A stretch of DNA of 64,000 bases from Stereum hirsutum FP-91666 SS1 (Eukaryota; Basidiomycota; Agaricomycetes; Russulales; Stereaceae). Shown here piece by piece: positions 46,169 through 57,656 of this stretch. Every line of letters starts with the position of its first letter. Position 1 is the first letter of the stretch. The translations under genes were made by a program, and so were the position numbers. The DNA lies in NCBI RefSeq assembly GCF_000264905.1, contig NW_006763136.1, positions 725,934 to 789,933 on the forward strand. The letters run 5' to 3'. The notes beneath the pieces are model-generated. The model saw nothing but the letters and a program-made list of their open reading frames with translations. It was not told the DNA's origin and searched no databases.

Positions 46169-46742
46169 ATGTTCTGTTCACGGTGAGTCATAAAACCTTT
46201 CCAATCTAGTATACTAAGGCCCCGATCTCGCATTCAATCCTTCAGCATTCGTCTTGCGTACGAAACATTATACTCGGCCATCCTCATGTCTATTCCTGTT
46301 TCTGCTTTCGAGTGTATTTTGCACGCGATCGGACGCACTATACCTTCGGAACATGCACGCGGCTATTGTTACTCTCATACGGGCCCTTCCCCGTCACCGT
46401 AACACAACCTTGCTCGCTTCAATAATGCTTCATTTGTCTGCTTTGGGGCAGTTACTGAAGATCCACGGCCTCATGGTATCACCTGCACGCTTCTCTCCAT
46501 GCGAACTTCCCTTGTTAAGATAGGCGGTGAGGTGACGTACGTTTTACGCCGTCCAAGTGAGGAATGAGGCCAAGTGAGGTATAAGCATAGTCACCGCGTA
46601 TCTGCTAAGCATAAAAGACGACGGCGAGACAGCGACGAGTCTCGGCTTTATCCTCGCCGTTTTTTCGCCTCTTTTGCAGTAAGCCCTTCCTTGCATTGGT
46701 CATACCCACTCATGATATATACTAACCGTGTTTCAACTCAGA
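46169..46742. other. Intergenic stretch, no supported gene
   Basis: 3' flank of F-box gene 1 and promoter of the small KOW-like gene. Direct repeats GTGAGG / CAAGTGAGG near 46525-46580. No gene seen. Confidence 0.45.
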
Positions 46743-47267
46743 ATGTCTAGCTCTGCTTGTGCGTCGTATATTCATGCGTTACGACGCTTCCGAACTCGAC
46801 TGAGCTGCGAGGAATACTGAGGTCTTACTGCCCGTCTGATAGCGACGCAAACCCACGTCCACTGGCTCCTCAACCCATCCATCGGCTCGTCCGCCCGCAT
46901 CGGTCTCCACGTCCAAGTCAATGGTACCCGCGGTGGGTGGTATCAAGGCGAAAGAGAAGGATGTCGCGGTACCGTCTGCGGCATTCAACTCGCCAATCTC
47001 TCTACTGCCACCGCCACAGTGAAACTAGCGCCGAACGGGGAGACTCTTTCTATCCCAGTCCAATATCTTTCTCCCGTTCCGCCAAACGAGGCTGGTCAAA
47101 ACGTGATCGTGCTCGATGATAGTAAACTTGAAGGCAGCGTGGAGTTGAAGGGGGTGGCTGTGAGTGTCGTCGCAGAGGGTGAGGTGGAGGGCAGTTGGAT
47201 CGTTACACAAGATGGGGCTGAGTTTTACGAGATCGAGGCGGAACATCTGGTGGTCAAGAACGGTTGA
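46743..47267 (+). CDS. Stand-alone SPT5 C-terminal KOW-like domain protein (146 aa)
   Basis: Exons 46743-46758 (MSSSA plus one base) and 46843-47267. The protein is colinear with the last 138 residues of SPT5 encoded at 43642-44057: HWLLNPSIGSSARIGLHVQV matches DWLSDTAFNELRIKLVVKV, GGWYQGEREGCRGTV matches DGWYGGEWEGQEGIV, and VQYLSPVPPNEAGQNVIVL matches LDHLVPVPPRGKGDYVVGI. In both genes an intron of phase 1 lies just before this domain, so the small gene looks like a duplicated final SPT5 exon that gained its own start. It lacks NGN, other KOWs and the repeat region, so it cannot replace SPT5. It might compete for a partner of that domain; this is inference. Confidence 0.75.
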
Positions 47268-47593
47268 ACTCTTGAGACTTGTCTGGGAATATATATCGGA
47301 TTCAGACTCACGGGCACGCCGCTTGTGCTTGTGGACGTGCCCAGAAAGGCGGGCCACAGTGGCATAACCATATGAAGATGTAAACACAACCACAGTACAA
47401 TTGTATTTGGCTCCTCTGACGAATTTAGACAAACACTTTCCTTTTAGTGCACCTCTTTGGCGAGTTCCGCTGAACGCCCATCTCCTGCTCTATTTCATCG
47501 GCCATCGAGTCAACGATCTTCTCCGTTAACTGTGCTTCTGCATCCTTCTTTACATCTTTTCCTGAAGACCGACGTGAGCTTCCCCCGGTGGGT
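47268..47593. other. Convergent 3' region
   Basis: Lies between the KOW-like gene and the UVDE gene. On the minus strand 47425-47622 is open in the next frame after the UVDE stop and is charged and Lys-rich (KDVKKDAEAQLTEKIVDSMA), like a missing UVDE tail. Confidence 0.5.
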
Positions 47594-50153
47594 CTAAAGA
47601 AAATAGAGAATTTGCTGACCATTCTTTAGACCTCTCTTGCCTTTCGTCGCAGGCTTGATCTGTGCGTCCATCTCTTTGTGGTCGGGCTGAGCCGAACCGA
47701 GCAGAGAACCGTCGACAGGGACAACTGGATCCTCGTTTGTTATGTCAAGCTTGGCTGGAGCTATCACACCACCAGACGTCAGGACCGCCAACATAAAGAT
47801 GATAGATGGAGTAACACTTGCCCTTCTTGGTTGCTCTTGTATTCCGTTTCTTCTTCGGTGAAGACTCTACGCCAGCTTCAGGAATATCAGTATCCGCCTC
47901 TGGATCCAACGCTAAGGCAGCTTCAACCTCTGCCTCGTCTATACATATTTACTCGATTAGTCGGCAGTGCATAGATCATATCTGGAGAAAATAGCAAGAC
48001 TCACCCTTCTTCGAGGCCTTCCTCTTTCTCGGACTACTCCGCGTACCACTTCCACCCTCAACACCCACCCCTCCATCGCCGTCACCCTCATCTAAATCAT
48101 CATCTTCCTTCACGTCATGGCTGAACCCAGGATCCTCCTTGACAGGTCTCAGGTTCTCCCAGATAACAGGTCGAAGGTCATAACTTCTATGAAGCTGAAA
48201 CACCGCTTGTTCCTTATCCTTCGCCTCAATCATCAGATCGACGTACTCTTTCTTCCTTTCCGTGTCAGGTGGTGTGGCGGAGGAAGACGGTGATGACGGA
48301 GAGTTTTGAGCATAATACCACCCTGCGCCTTCGAGCTCCAGTTCAGATGGGAGAGACGGACATCGACCGGCGTGAGCTCGCCGTTCCATGACGGTTACTG
48401 CTCCAGGTCGGGGAGAGGAGAGGTGTTGCTTTGGTCTGATGCCTTTGCGATGCCAGGTTGCGTTTATACGGGGGATGAGAGTGCTCAGGGGTAGCTCTGA
48501 CGGCTGTTGGGCAAGAAGTCAGCAGTTTATACTGTCAATGTCCAAGAGAGTGGTTAGATGAACATACAAAAATCCAGTTGTGATGATAGTCGAACTACAG
48601 GGTGTGTTTAGTAAGACTTGATGAATCGGACATAGAAGAAACGGGTCGAACTCACAACGATTGGGATCTTTAATTCTTCGCATACAGGAAGAAGGTCGTC
48701 GGCGTTGTAACATATCTAAACACGCTCGTCTAGTCAACCGACTGGATTCGCAGCAAGAATATTGATCAAACGAACCTCGTCGTTCTCAAGCACGAGTCGC
48801 GCCTTGACCTTGTCTGGTACAAGGGTTGTATAATTCTCCTTGAATCGTGCCAGAGCTGCAGGTTTGTCTCCGTACATTCCCTATGACGCAGCGAATACTT
48901 TGGGTGAGCAAGACGGCTATGTGCAGAGCCAAATGGAAGAACATACACCCATGTGGATGATGATGACGCTGTCCGGGCCCATACCCATGTAGTCCAGCAT
49001 GGAAGTATGATCTGTAGCAGTTGTGGCAGTTAGCCCCTCCCTTCAAAATGGATTGAGAAGAAGAAGTCACCCACACTTCAATTCCCGAATGGAGGCCGTG
49101 ACGACGTTCTCCTTCGGGGACCCTAACTGGGTGAACTACGATTTTATATAACAAGGTGAGACATGGACCGCGAACATGATAGCAGCAATGCGCCTACCTG
49201 GCCCGGATGTAGCGTCATCCTGTGGCCCAGCTTGTTCGCAAGGTCTCCTGCAGCCTGGAACGCTCGTTAAAAGTGTTGGTACAGGATAATGAACTCATCT
49301 GACCTTGAGCTCTTCGGCGGCATAGTCCAAATCATAACCATAGATACCGTGAGACGCAAAGGGAAACATCTCGGACGAGATGCGCATAAATCGGATACTA
49401 CGATAGGAAATCATGAGGATCTGTAAAGCGTTTAACAGAGAGGTTACGAACTTGTTATCCTCATTCCACTAGGCGTCGTGCATTTTATTAGGCCTGTAAG
49501 TCTTGGGTGGGAGAAGATAGATGTACCTGTATCATCTTGCACAAGTCCTTAGTGTTTTGTATCCCGAGGTTCTTGGCAAAGTCCAGACCATTCTTGTTGA
49601 TGGTATCGATACGACATGTTCTATGGCGAGCGTTGGATTAGGAGCGGATTAATGTGGCGAGAAGTAGACGATTACAGACCTGCTGCAGAATATGGAATCC
49701 GGTTTGCTAACACGAAGAATCGTATTGAGACAAGCCTGAAATACTGTCAGTGAAGATATCAGAAGAAGACACGGAGAACGTACATAACCTAGTCGACCTG
49801 TAAGATGATACCGCGTGACGTCAGTCCCTTCGTATTTAGCAGTAGGCTTGGACGAGCGCACCTTTCCATGTCGTATTTAGCTTCTCGATATCCGGAATAT
49901 TGTACACGACAGGCTCAACAACCTTCGTCCTCCTTCTCTTCTTCTTCGGCGGCTCTGGCGCATCCTCCTCTATTTCCGTCAATGGACTATCCTCTTCGCC
50001 ATCTTCCCTCACCGGAGCACTGTTCTTTGCGCTTAATCTTGTCGAGACTCTTCTCTCATAAATCTGAGCCGGTATTGATCCAATTCCTTCTAGATCAGTC
50101 GAAGTCGGCGCCACAGTTGCGTCCGTCGTCACCTTTCGTGAGCGCTTGGCCAT
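47594..50153 (-). CDS. UVE1: UV-damage endonuclease UVDE/Uve1 (574 aa)
   Basis: Fifteen minus-strand exons: 49862-50153, 49784-49797, 49680-49735, 49527-49620, 49452-49468, 49304-49397, 49198-49254, 49075-49135, 48947-49011, 48776-48880, 48656-48715, 48568-48594, 48005-48503, 47822-47938 and 47594-47760. The N-terminus is basic with a nuclear-signal-like KKKRRRTK. The UVDE TIM-barrel runs from GRLGYACLNTIL through RTCRIDTINKNGLDFAKNL, NIRFMRISSEMFPFASH, HRMTLHPGQFTQLGSP, SVIIIHMGGMYGDK, RLVLENDEICYNADDLLPV and FDYHHNWIF, containing the metal-binding His, Glu and Asp of the family. MERRAHAGRCP and DLMIEAKDKEQAVFQLH follow. The enzyme nicks DNA 5' of UV photoproducts. One intron (after 47822) seems to use a GC donor. 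The stop at 47594 may be early; see findings. Confidence 0.93.
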
Positions 50154-50549
50154 AGAATTAGTTGTGTAGATGGTGTTTCGGGGAAGGCGGACCAGGGTGA
50201 GACGACGACAAGACCGTGTAAAATGAGAGAACATGCACAAGAATTTTTCTGCTCATTTTCGCTCATTTCGTGCACCGGTTTCAGACAGGTAACGGATCAT
50301 GGACAGACTGAATGGAGGAGCGATCCCGCCACTCGATCGCCGCCCATCAGCGGACTTCAGATATTCGCTGCGCGGAGTTTCAAATTTAGGTTTGTGGCGC
50401 GCCACACTGCGTCGCTCAGGCTGCCTGCAGCGAAACATTTGGCAAAGAAAAAGCTCGGTACATATGTACATAGCATCCTTGGCAAGTTTTTGTTGTCACG
50501 GAATAGATCTCATACCACGATAAAACCCACAGACTCTCACCTAAAATCG
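50154..50549. other. Intergenic stretch, no supported gene
   Basis: Promoter of the UVDE gene and 3' flank of the PL4 gene; both genes are on the minus strand. Nothing else is seen. Confidence 0.5.
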
Positions 50550-53403
50550 TTAGTATAATGCGATAGCATCGACGACGAAATTCGGAGACTGAAGAAAGAA
50601 ACAGTTAGCGCAGTCTCGTGCTCCATGTAAAAAGAAAGTGAGTTACCAAAAACTCAGCACCAGATGATCCAGAGGCAACCGTGATGGTCATAACGTTCAC
50701 GGTCGAACCAGTGGTCAGAACGCCACTCGCTATGTGAACATGGCAATGATTAGTACCTAGGCCGCCCATGCAGCCAATACAACGCGAAAAAGACTCACGG
50801 ATATCAACCTCATACAATTGGTTCTACAAGACCAACATCAGATCAGTGGCGAATTTCTCCTGCATGGAAGAAAGTAGAAGGCTCACATTTCCTCTCCATG
50901 TCCCCCTTGTCACACCCCTCGAGTCAGGTTCGTTCGGCGCAGGCGGCACAGGTCCCGAAAATCCATTAATCGTAACCACAGGTCTTCCACCAGCGAATGC
51001 GAGTGAAGTGGCGATCCGTAGTGTGCGAGCCCCGCCTTGGCCGGACGCCAATCCGAAACGAACGGTGACGGGACCGATGGCTTGGAAGACTGTCATGGGG
51101 AAGAAGCCTGCATGGACGGTTGGAAGGGAAGTATGGATTACGGGTGAGATATGTTAGAGAAAGTGTCCACAAGACGGGGTGGGGCCGGGTGAGGAAAAAA
51201 AACGAACCGATGGCCTGTTGACCGACTGTATACGTGATTGGACCCCAGGAGTGCATACGGGAGTCGCTTGGGCTGAAAATTCAGGAGTGATTTAAGCATC
51301 AGACCTGCGGATAAAAAATGCAGACTCTTACTGAATCGTCTGGATCATGCTACGTGTGCCAACCGACAAGATCAGTTTGCTACCGCATCGCAATGATAAC
51401 AAGCTGAACCACTTACTCCGCATTCAAGAACCCAGTAGGAGTCCCATCGAAGTCGCCGACGCTCCAGATCGGAGTCAACGTCTGAAACCATTCAATGAGC
51501 CCCCAATCATAGCCATAGATACAGAAAGAGAAGGAAAAACGCACGTCGAGGGCAAAAGTATCGTGTATGTTCGAATTGATAGTAGTCCCCGCAGACACCG
51601 TGACGCTCTGAGTACCCACGACCAACTCCCTCTTATACACTGTTCATATCAGCCCCGCCATCATTACCTTTATCCCATGTGTGGAGTACTGTTTGAGGGT
51701 ACTCACAGCTCATAGTATACGTCCCTGATATCATCGCCGGAGACGAGAAATCCCCAGTACTAGCGTCCGCCGCAGCCCAATACTGAGCTGCAGAGTTCGC
51801 CCATCCGACAGTCGTCAGGCCAGAGAATGCGGAGGGAATACCGATGGCTTTTCCGTTGACGAAGCCGCGGCTGGAGGTGGGGACGAAGCCACTGACGCCG
51901 AGGGTGCTCCAGAAGGAAGTGTCGAATACACCGGGAGTCGATCCTGTCGTGAACTGTGGAAGAGCATTCGAAGTGAATTCAACAGGGGGTTTGGAAATAT
52001 AAAGAGGTGAAATGGGCGCATACCCAAAGAGCATAAGGTCCGTGGAAACCTTGACGGTCGGCTGTAGGGGAGTGCAATGAGCTTCTCCATACGCGGATGA
52101 GACATTAGTTTGGTCGCATACCTTCTGTCTGAGTGTGCCCCGAGTTCTAAATAACCTTGTAAGCCATCCATGTCTGTCCAGTCTCAAACGAAACAAACGC
52201 CTCACCATATCTTTCATGAAAATCAGGGGGAAAGTGAGCATCAAGTCAAAAGTTGGAGCAAGCTAGTACGTACAGAAATAAACCTCCTGTTGGTCGCTCC
52301 CTTGATTGTCTATGTCTCTGATGATGCCAAGAGTCCATTTAGTCCTATGTAGTATCGATAAAACATGCCAAATGGACTACCCACCTGAAGAACGGCCCTC
52401 CCGACGAAGCTTCATACCCTGTCCCCGGAATGATCATAAACGCACCAATACCCGACCCCGTAGCGCCATGCACCTGATCGTGGATGAACTGAACCGAAGA
52501 GTAGACTACACAGCCGAACCCAGACAAATCAGATCAACATCAATGTCTTCGAGGAAGGGAGGATTAAGAAGCGAGAAGGGAGGTAGAGAGATGGGAAGCA
52601 CGCACACTTGGACCTAGTCTGTCCGTTGACGAGGAAGACGTCGCTGCCTTCAATCGCCGTTCCGCCTTGGATGTCTGATGCGGGGTTACCATTCGGGAGG
52701 GATGACTTGAGAAGACGAGCGATGAAGCGGAGCTCGCCCACTGTGGGTTCGGCGGTCGTACTGTGGAAATGCATCGTAAGCAGACGTACAGTTCAAAGAG
52801 AGGGTGATTCTTCCGACTCACAGGGTGCCCATATGAATCGCCGGTACGCCATTTTGGGCTACATACTGATAGTTCATACAACGAAACCATCAGAGAGATT
52901 TTCGTTGTATAAAACAGGGAAGAATGTACACACGTATTGGGTCAGAGTAGAAGTAACGCAACTGATCTTGATGAAGTTGTTTCCGGTGCCCGTCTGTACG
53001 TGGGAGCAACTAGCGCTTCCCAAGCCCGATGACTTCCAACGTATAAAATAGATCGAAGTCAGCATACAAACCGTGAATTCACGCCATAAAGTCTCGATCA
53101 AAAGGCAGAGGTAAGACGTACGATCTGGCTGAACTTTGTCGGATCCTGGGCTTGTAAGTTGTTGAAAAGTATGGACGTGATGTCTCCATTTGCAGAGTTC
53201 ACTGTGAAGGAAAACAAAGTGACTTGAGAGTGAGCGATCGCATACCGCAAAAGCGAAAACTAAGAGAACTGACCAGTGAAGACAAGTCCTCCAGATGTAT
53301 CAACGACCCAATTATTCCCAGACACCGACAACCCAAACCCAGCCACGAGTGGAGACAACAAAAGCCCAAAGGCAGCGACACACCAAAGAGCCTTAGCTAG
53401 CAT
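50550..53403 (-). CDS. Rhamnogalacturonan lyase, polysaccharide lyase family 4, secreted (528 aa)
   Basis: Nineteen minus-strand exons: 53274-53403, 53122-53201, 52934-53032, 52822-52865, 52606-52760, 52385-52505, 52274-52317, 52206-52210, 52122-52146, 52024-52049, 51707-51953, 51545-51639, 51417-51481, 51332-51349, 51208-51272, 50887-51107, 50799-50823, 50647-50729 and 50550-50588. Signal peptide [21 protein letters not shown], then the PL4 core: [63 protein letters not shown] and [18 protein letters not shown]. Next are the fibronectin-like middle domain and the carbohydrate-binding C-terminal domain ([21 protein letters not shown]). The enzyme beta-eliminates the rhamnogalacturonan I backbone of pectin. 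Exon 8 is only 5 nt (ATATG). Compared with remembered relatives, a few residues before FHGPYALW are missing, possibly a splice-choice error. Confidence 0.9.
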
Positions 53404-54886
53404 ATTCGTCGACCGTTCCTGGGATACAAAATGCTCAAGGACAATCAGTGTGCCAAGCAAGCTCCATTATATACGAACGCTGGGACACTCTTCGGTCGAC
53501 TGGGACCTGAGTCGGGCCAGGGCAGGCTCACGATTTTTGACCCAGAGACTAGAGTCCGCAACCGCGTGACAGTCCGATCCATGATGCTAAGCCAGCCCAC
53601 AAGCGTCGTGCTCTGGCACCTGTACCCGGTCGAAATATGCTGGCTGAACATGGGGCTAGTTGGTGCTATAGCAAACACCGACGATTCACCTATTTCCTTG
53701 AGTATGCGGTACCACGAATGGAAATAATGCGCACACAGGCCATTGACCATAGACGACGAGCAACGCTCCCGATGCCCGAATATGACCATTAATTCTAGAA
53801 GGAAGACATCGTGGGCGACGAACACGAGGTGAAGGCCAACAGGCACACAATCGAATAAGAGCGTTGTGCGTAGGGTATGCAGTATGCACCTGCACTTCCT
53901 CAAGATCTGGCAAGTCAAATGGCTTGTTTCATCCAAATGACCTGCCACGGTGGGAACTTTCAGACGAAACAACAGAAGTCGGGCAGCAGTCGGCCCGCTG
54001 ATGGAACGACGGTCAAGCGTGATGGCAGAACAATCGCTTTCAGACGGAAAGACTCGCCTTGAAACGCACGAGTGGCGAGGATGCCAAGAGAACGCGACTT
54101 CTGCATGGGATATTTTCGGAAGACGACAATGCGGATGTACAAGGGAAATGAGTATATGCCTGGGACAGCATGATGTGTTGATGTGCGGCGGAACTTCATG
54201 CTGTTCCCGGGGCGCACACAAACATGGTGCAAGAGAGGATGATAGGATTGCACGAGCGGGACATACGGTGTCTGTGAAAGGAAGGAGCGGCGAACTATAT
54301 TTGACGGTGAAGAGGAAGATCGTCCCGACGCAGGAACAGATCGCTCTATACGGGGGGGACTTCTCCGAAAATTAGTCGGGTTGGGTGAACCATGCAGTGG
54401 AGGAATTAAACAACGATAAATTCTGACAACAGAGGTCGAAGCTGCCGACATTGGTAGCGTATATTCCGGAGGCACATATCGAGGCGGAACATCTGTTAGC
54501 GTATACTGAGGTGTGTAAATGCTCGGGGCAGGCGAATAAACCTGTGTCGGGAAAGCCAAGATCGAAGACATCTTCCGAGCTATAGGCGTCAACAAAAGTG
54601 CAACGTTGTAAGCTCCGCATCTTCCGCAAATATGTAGTATCGTACACTTACTAGGTCCGTAGTACGACAGAGGCATCAAAAGGAAGACGTCTGTAAGCTT
54701 GTGTGTCACGATCAAACACATCGAGACGACATACGGCACACCGTAGCAAGATAAGAACCAGATCTAAGCTGAATAACAACGAAGGAAATCAGAACCGCAA
54801 CACACCGGATTGCAAAGAGTGGTACGCACCACGAACACACTATTTACGGAATCGTCTCTGTGACCAAACTGACGACCAATCCCTCG
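53404..54886. other. Intergenic region with one uncertain open frame
   Basis: On the minus strand an open frame from the ATG at 54571 runs to 53960 (203 codons): MSSILAFPTQVYSPAPSIYT, a Tyr/Pro-rich start, then a Ser-rich stretch. A second frame overlaps it to 53445. No motif or splice pattern settles whether either is a gene, so none is called. Confidence 0.35.
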
Positions 54887-56488
54887 TCACGACAAACAGA
54901 GATCGTCGCACACTCCCAAATCCATCTCGACAATTTTCCAACGAGTGATAGGAGGACGGACCACCGCAAGATCTTCGTCCGACCACCAGCGGGAGACGAT
55001 CATGTCTGCGATCTTTCGGGGTGTAATAGGCCTACCGACATCGGCTTCGACGACTCTGAGTGACTCCAGCCGCGGTACCAAAGGGGGAGGCCCATCGGGT
55101 CCATGATATTGCAACGCGTCGTATAATTCATCGCATCCGACTAGGCATAAAATACACTTGAGGTCTTCCAGGACAGGTAGGGATTGGAATAACGGCACGA
55201 TATCCCCGATTTCGAAGTGGACCACAGAGAGGGAGACGGATCTCAAGGTTCGGCCTGAATGAGAGAAGAGGTGCGTTATGAAGAATGACGCCTCGTGTAT
55301 CTGCCACCCACAATCGATCCCCACCGCGAGGTCGGTGAGAACGGGCATCCTGAGACGTTGAAAGAATGAACCGGCTTCTTCGTTGACAACATGGAACTCA
55401 GAATCGAATTCAATGTCCATGGACTTGAGCACGGGTAAGATATGGATAGATGTCGAATTGATATCGTCCATGGTACCGAGATATATGGGTCCGAGCGAGC
55501 ATCGCTCCAATGAAGAACAATGAGAGAGGGCGTCGTAGACGGATTCGTGTGTTGTGAAGAATTCGTGCAGGTCAAGAGTCACGATTTGTGGCCAAGGCAT
55601 AGCCCAGGTGGGGAGAATATTTCTCTCGACCCCATTAATCACTTCAATGTGCCGCAACCGAGGAGCTCTGAGCAGGATTGGTGCAAATGACATATCGGGG
55701 TTTTGGTGAGTTTCTGTGATACATGCGGGTAGAGAAAAACGGAAGGAATCCAGTGCAGGGAGTGCGTCCGGCCTATCAGGAAAGTCAGAGAAGGCGAGCA
55801 GAGCCTCCTCAGGAAGAGTGAGCTGCAAAGATCGCAGACGGTCTAGGAAAGACACTAGGATCCGTAACGATGCAGCGACGTTTCGCGGCGGGTCCTCTAC
55901 GTCGTCTGACGCGTCATATGAGAGGCGGAACTGATGTGGTGCAGACCTTAGCAGGTGATCCTTAACAATAGTCAAGAAGTCATCCGTGACCGGTTTCGGG
56001 AAAATGGTGAAGGAGATACTGGTCCACAAGCGAGGGGTCCCGAAAGCGAGTGCTCGCCATCCGGAGCAGACCTGACAGATCAAGGAGAGACTGTGCATTA
56101 CGGCTTGATCGTCACTGTCATGATCTTCGAGAACATGGAAGAATATCCTCGACAGCAACTCGAGAGGGAGACGACGCATAGGGCTCAAAATCTGCTTCAA
56201 GGCGTGCAGATCTGCCTGTATTTCCTTTGCCTGTTTGGCTAATTGTACGAGTTTGGCCTCGCCCTCTGCACGCAACGTCTGGAAATGGTCGACTTCGGAG
56301 GGCAGAGGGGCCGAGTTTCCCTGCAGCAGTGCCGATAAGCCTGGTTCGCCTTCCTCCTCCAAGAGAGAGGACCGGCTGTATTCCTCGATCTTTGGGTCTG
56401 GTTTTCGAGGCCAGTCCGGAAGCGGCGTCAGCATAAGATCATCGTTGCTGACATTCGACTCGAAGCTACGAATACTCACAGAGGCCAT
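54887..56488 (-). CDS. F-box protein, copy 2 (533 aa)
   Basis: One open exon on the minus strand starting MASVSIRSFESNVSNDDLML. A coiled segment (FQTLRAEGEAKLVQLAKQAK) precedes the F-box (PMRRLPLELLSRIFFHVLED, ICQVCSGWRALAFGTPRLW), then degenerate LRR-like repeats to the end. Clear paralogue of 44505-46168: shared blocks include LQADLHALKQILSPMRRLPLE-type sequence, FPDRPDALPALDSFRFS and VSRWWSDEDLAVVRPP. Probable role: substrate receptor of an SCF ubiquitin ligase. An intron from codon 4 (GTGAGT) to the CAG at about codon 56 is possible and would stay in frame, so the first 60 residues are uncertain. Divergent from MIC10 with 114 bp between start codons. Confidence 0.87.
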   Translation of the reverse strand: MASVSIRSFESNVSNDDLMLTPLPDWPRKPDPKIEEYSRSSLLEEEGEPGLSALLQGNSAPLPSEVDHFQTLRAEGEAKLVQLAKQAKEIQADLHALKQILSPMRRLPLELLSRIFFHVLEDHDSDDQAVMHSLSLICQVCSGWRALAFGTPRLWTSISFTIFPKPVTDDFLTIVKDHLLRSAPHQFRLSYDASDDVEDPPRNVAASLRILVSFLDRLRSLQLTLPEEALLAFSDFPDRPDALPALDSFRFSLPACITETHQNPDMSFAPILLRAPRLRHIEVINGVERNILPTWAMPWPQIVTLDLHEFFTTHESVYDALSHCSSLERCSLGPIYLGTMDDINSTSIHILPVLKSMDIEFDSEFHVVNEEAGSFFQRLRMPVLTDLAVGIDCGWQIHEASFFITHLFSHSGRTLRSVSLSVVHFEIGDIVPLFQSLPVLEDLKCILCLVGCDELYDALQYHGPDGPPPLVPRLESLRVVEADVGRPITPRKIADMIVSRWWSDEDLAVVRPPITRWKIVEMDLGVCDDLCLS

Positions 56489-56602
56489 GATGGGAGTGTC
56501 ACAAGAAGAGATTCGTGGATTTGGCAAGCCTCGGAACGCGACGCGTCCAACCTCCACAGAAATTCCCACGTGTTTATTCCTCCTACCACCACCGTCACCA
56601 CC
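56489..56602. promoter_or_regulatory. Short bidirectional promoter, F-box 2 / MIC10
   Basis: Only 114 bp separate the two start codons. The sequence contains ATTCCCACGTGT (56562-56573), identical to the box in the SPT5 divergent promoter, and is pyrimidine-rich before the MIC10 ATG. Confidence 0.6.
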
Positions 56603-57384
56603 ATGTCCTCACCCGCGCCCTCAAGACCGTCCTCGAGCGAAGATATCGTTGCACAAAAAGTGCGTCTTTCATTATTTTTTTGTACTATCACGGAGTCAAT
56701 TAACAGCGGATTTGTGTGTGCAGTATGACCGCTGCAGTACGTCTCCTTCTCGTCCCGAATTGCCTCTCCATTCAGCCCGAACGCTCACGGACAAGCTATC
56801 GTCTTCCTACGGCCACTTATTTACTACCATTCTAAATCGTCTGGCTGAATTATTGGGCTGAATGAATGTGTGGGATGTGGTTGATCTCAACAGTCGCGGA
56901 CCTGCTCGTAAAGACGTGCGTCCTCTCCTTCCGTATCACACCTGCTCCCCCTAACGTCCAACGTTTCGTTTCAATCCAGAGGGATTGGCTTTGGCGCAGG
57001 TGTCGTCGCGTCCGTCATCCTCTTCCGCCGTACGTTATCTTCTCTGTTCATTCTCAACTTCGACTCTCCCTCCTTACCCCTCCCTCATATCCGCACCTCC
57101 AACGGCACACTCACCTCAACCTCAACCTCACCTCATCATCTCACTCAACCTTCCCCTCAACCTCTAACCCGTCAACCGTTCCCAATCACATCTCTCAATG
57201 CTCAAACTGTGCCATCCCATTCTCTTTTGCACTACCCCGTCTCGCGAACCGACACTCAGGACGAACATGGCCCATCGCGCTCTCCACCGGCTTCGGCGCA
57301 GGCGCCGCCTATGCGGACTGTGATCGCTCTTTTAACCCGGCTAGGATCGCGGGCGTGAGGGTCGTTTCGGAGGTTCCGAAGTAG
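56603..57384 (+). CDS. MIC10: MICOS complex subunit Mic10 (88 aa)
   Basis: Five exons: 56603-56659, 56724-56736, 56894-56915, 56980-57029 and 57260-57384; phases close. Sequence features: EDIVAQKYDRCIADLLVKTG, first hairpin helix with glycine motif GIGFGAGVV, the positive loop FRRRTWP, second helix with GFGAGAAYADCD, then a short tail. The two glycine-rich GxGxGxG helices and the R-R-W-P turn are diagnostic for Mic10, which oligomerises to bend the inner mitochondrial membrane at crista junctions. Length (88 aa) is typical. Exons 2 and 3 are only 13 and 22 nt, which is why the gene is hard to see in raw translation. The last intron is long (230 nt). Confidence 0.93.
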
Positions 57385-57656
57385 GGGACGTTGATGTTAC
57401 TATTGGGGGGATGTAGATGAGTGGGGAGGAGGGCGATACGTGGTACAGGGGGTTGATGTAGAGACGTTGCTTGGGACGGGACTGGAATAGACTTGACTTT
57501 CATTCTCGAGATGAGTTTCCTGTCTCAATTTCGCTACGCTTCGCAAGCACTTGCACTCGCACTCGCGCAACAACGTACTACTGCAACTCCGTCACGACTC
57601 ATGATGCGACGGCCGTTGATCCCCGTACTCCTCCTCTATACACAAGACCGACCCCC

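Noticed and set aside
53445..54221. 258-codon minus-strand frame
   Set aside because: Overlaps another long frame on the same strand, has no motif and an atypical Cys/His/Arg/Ser composition; cannot be supported.
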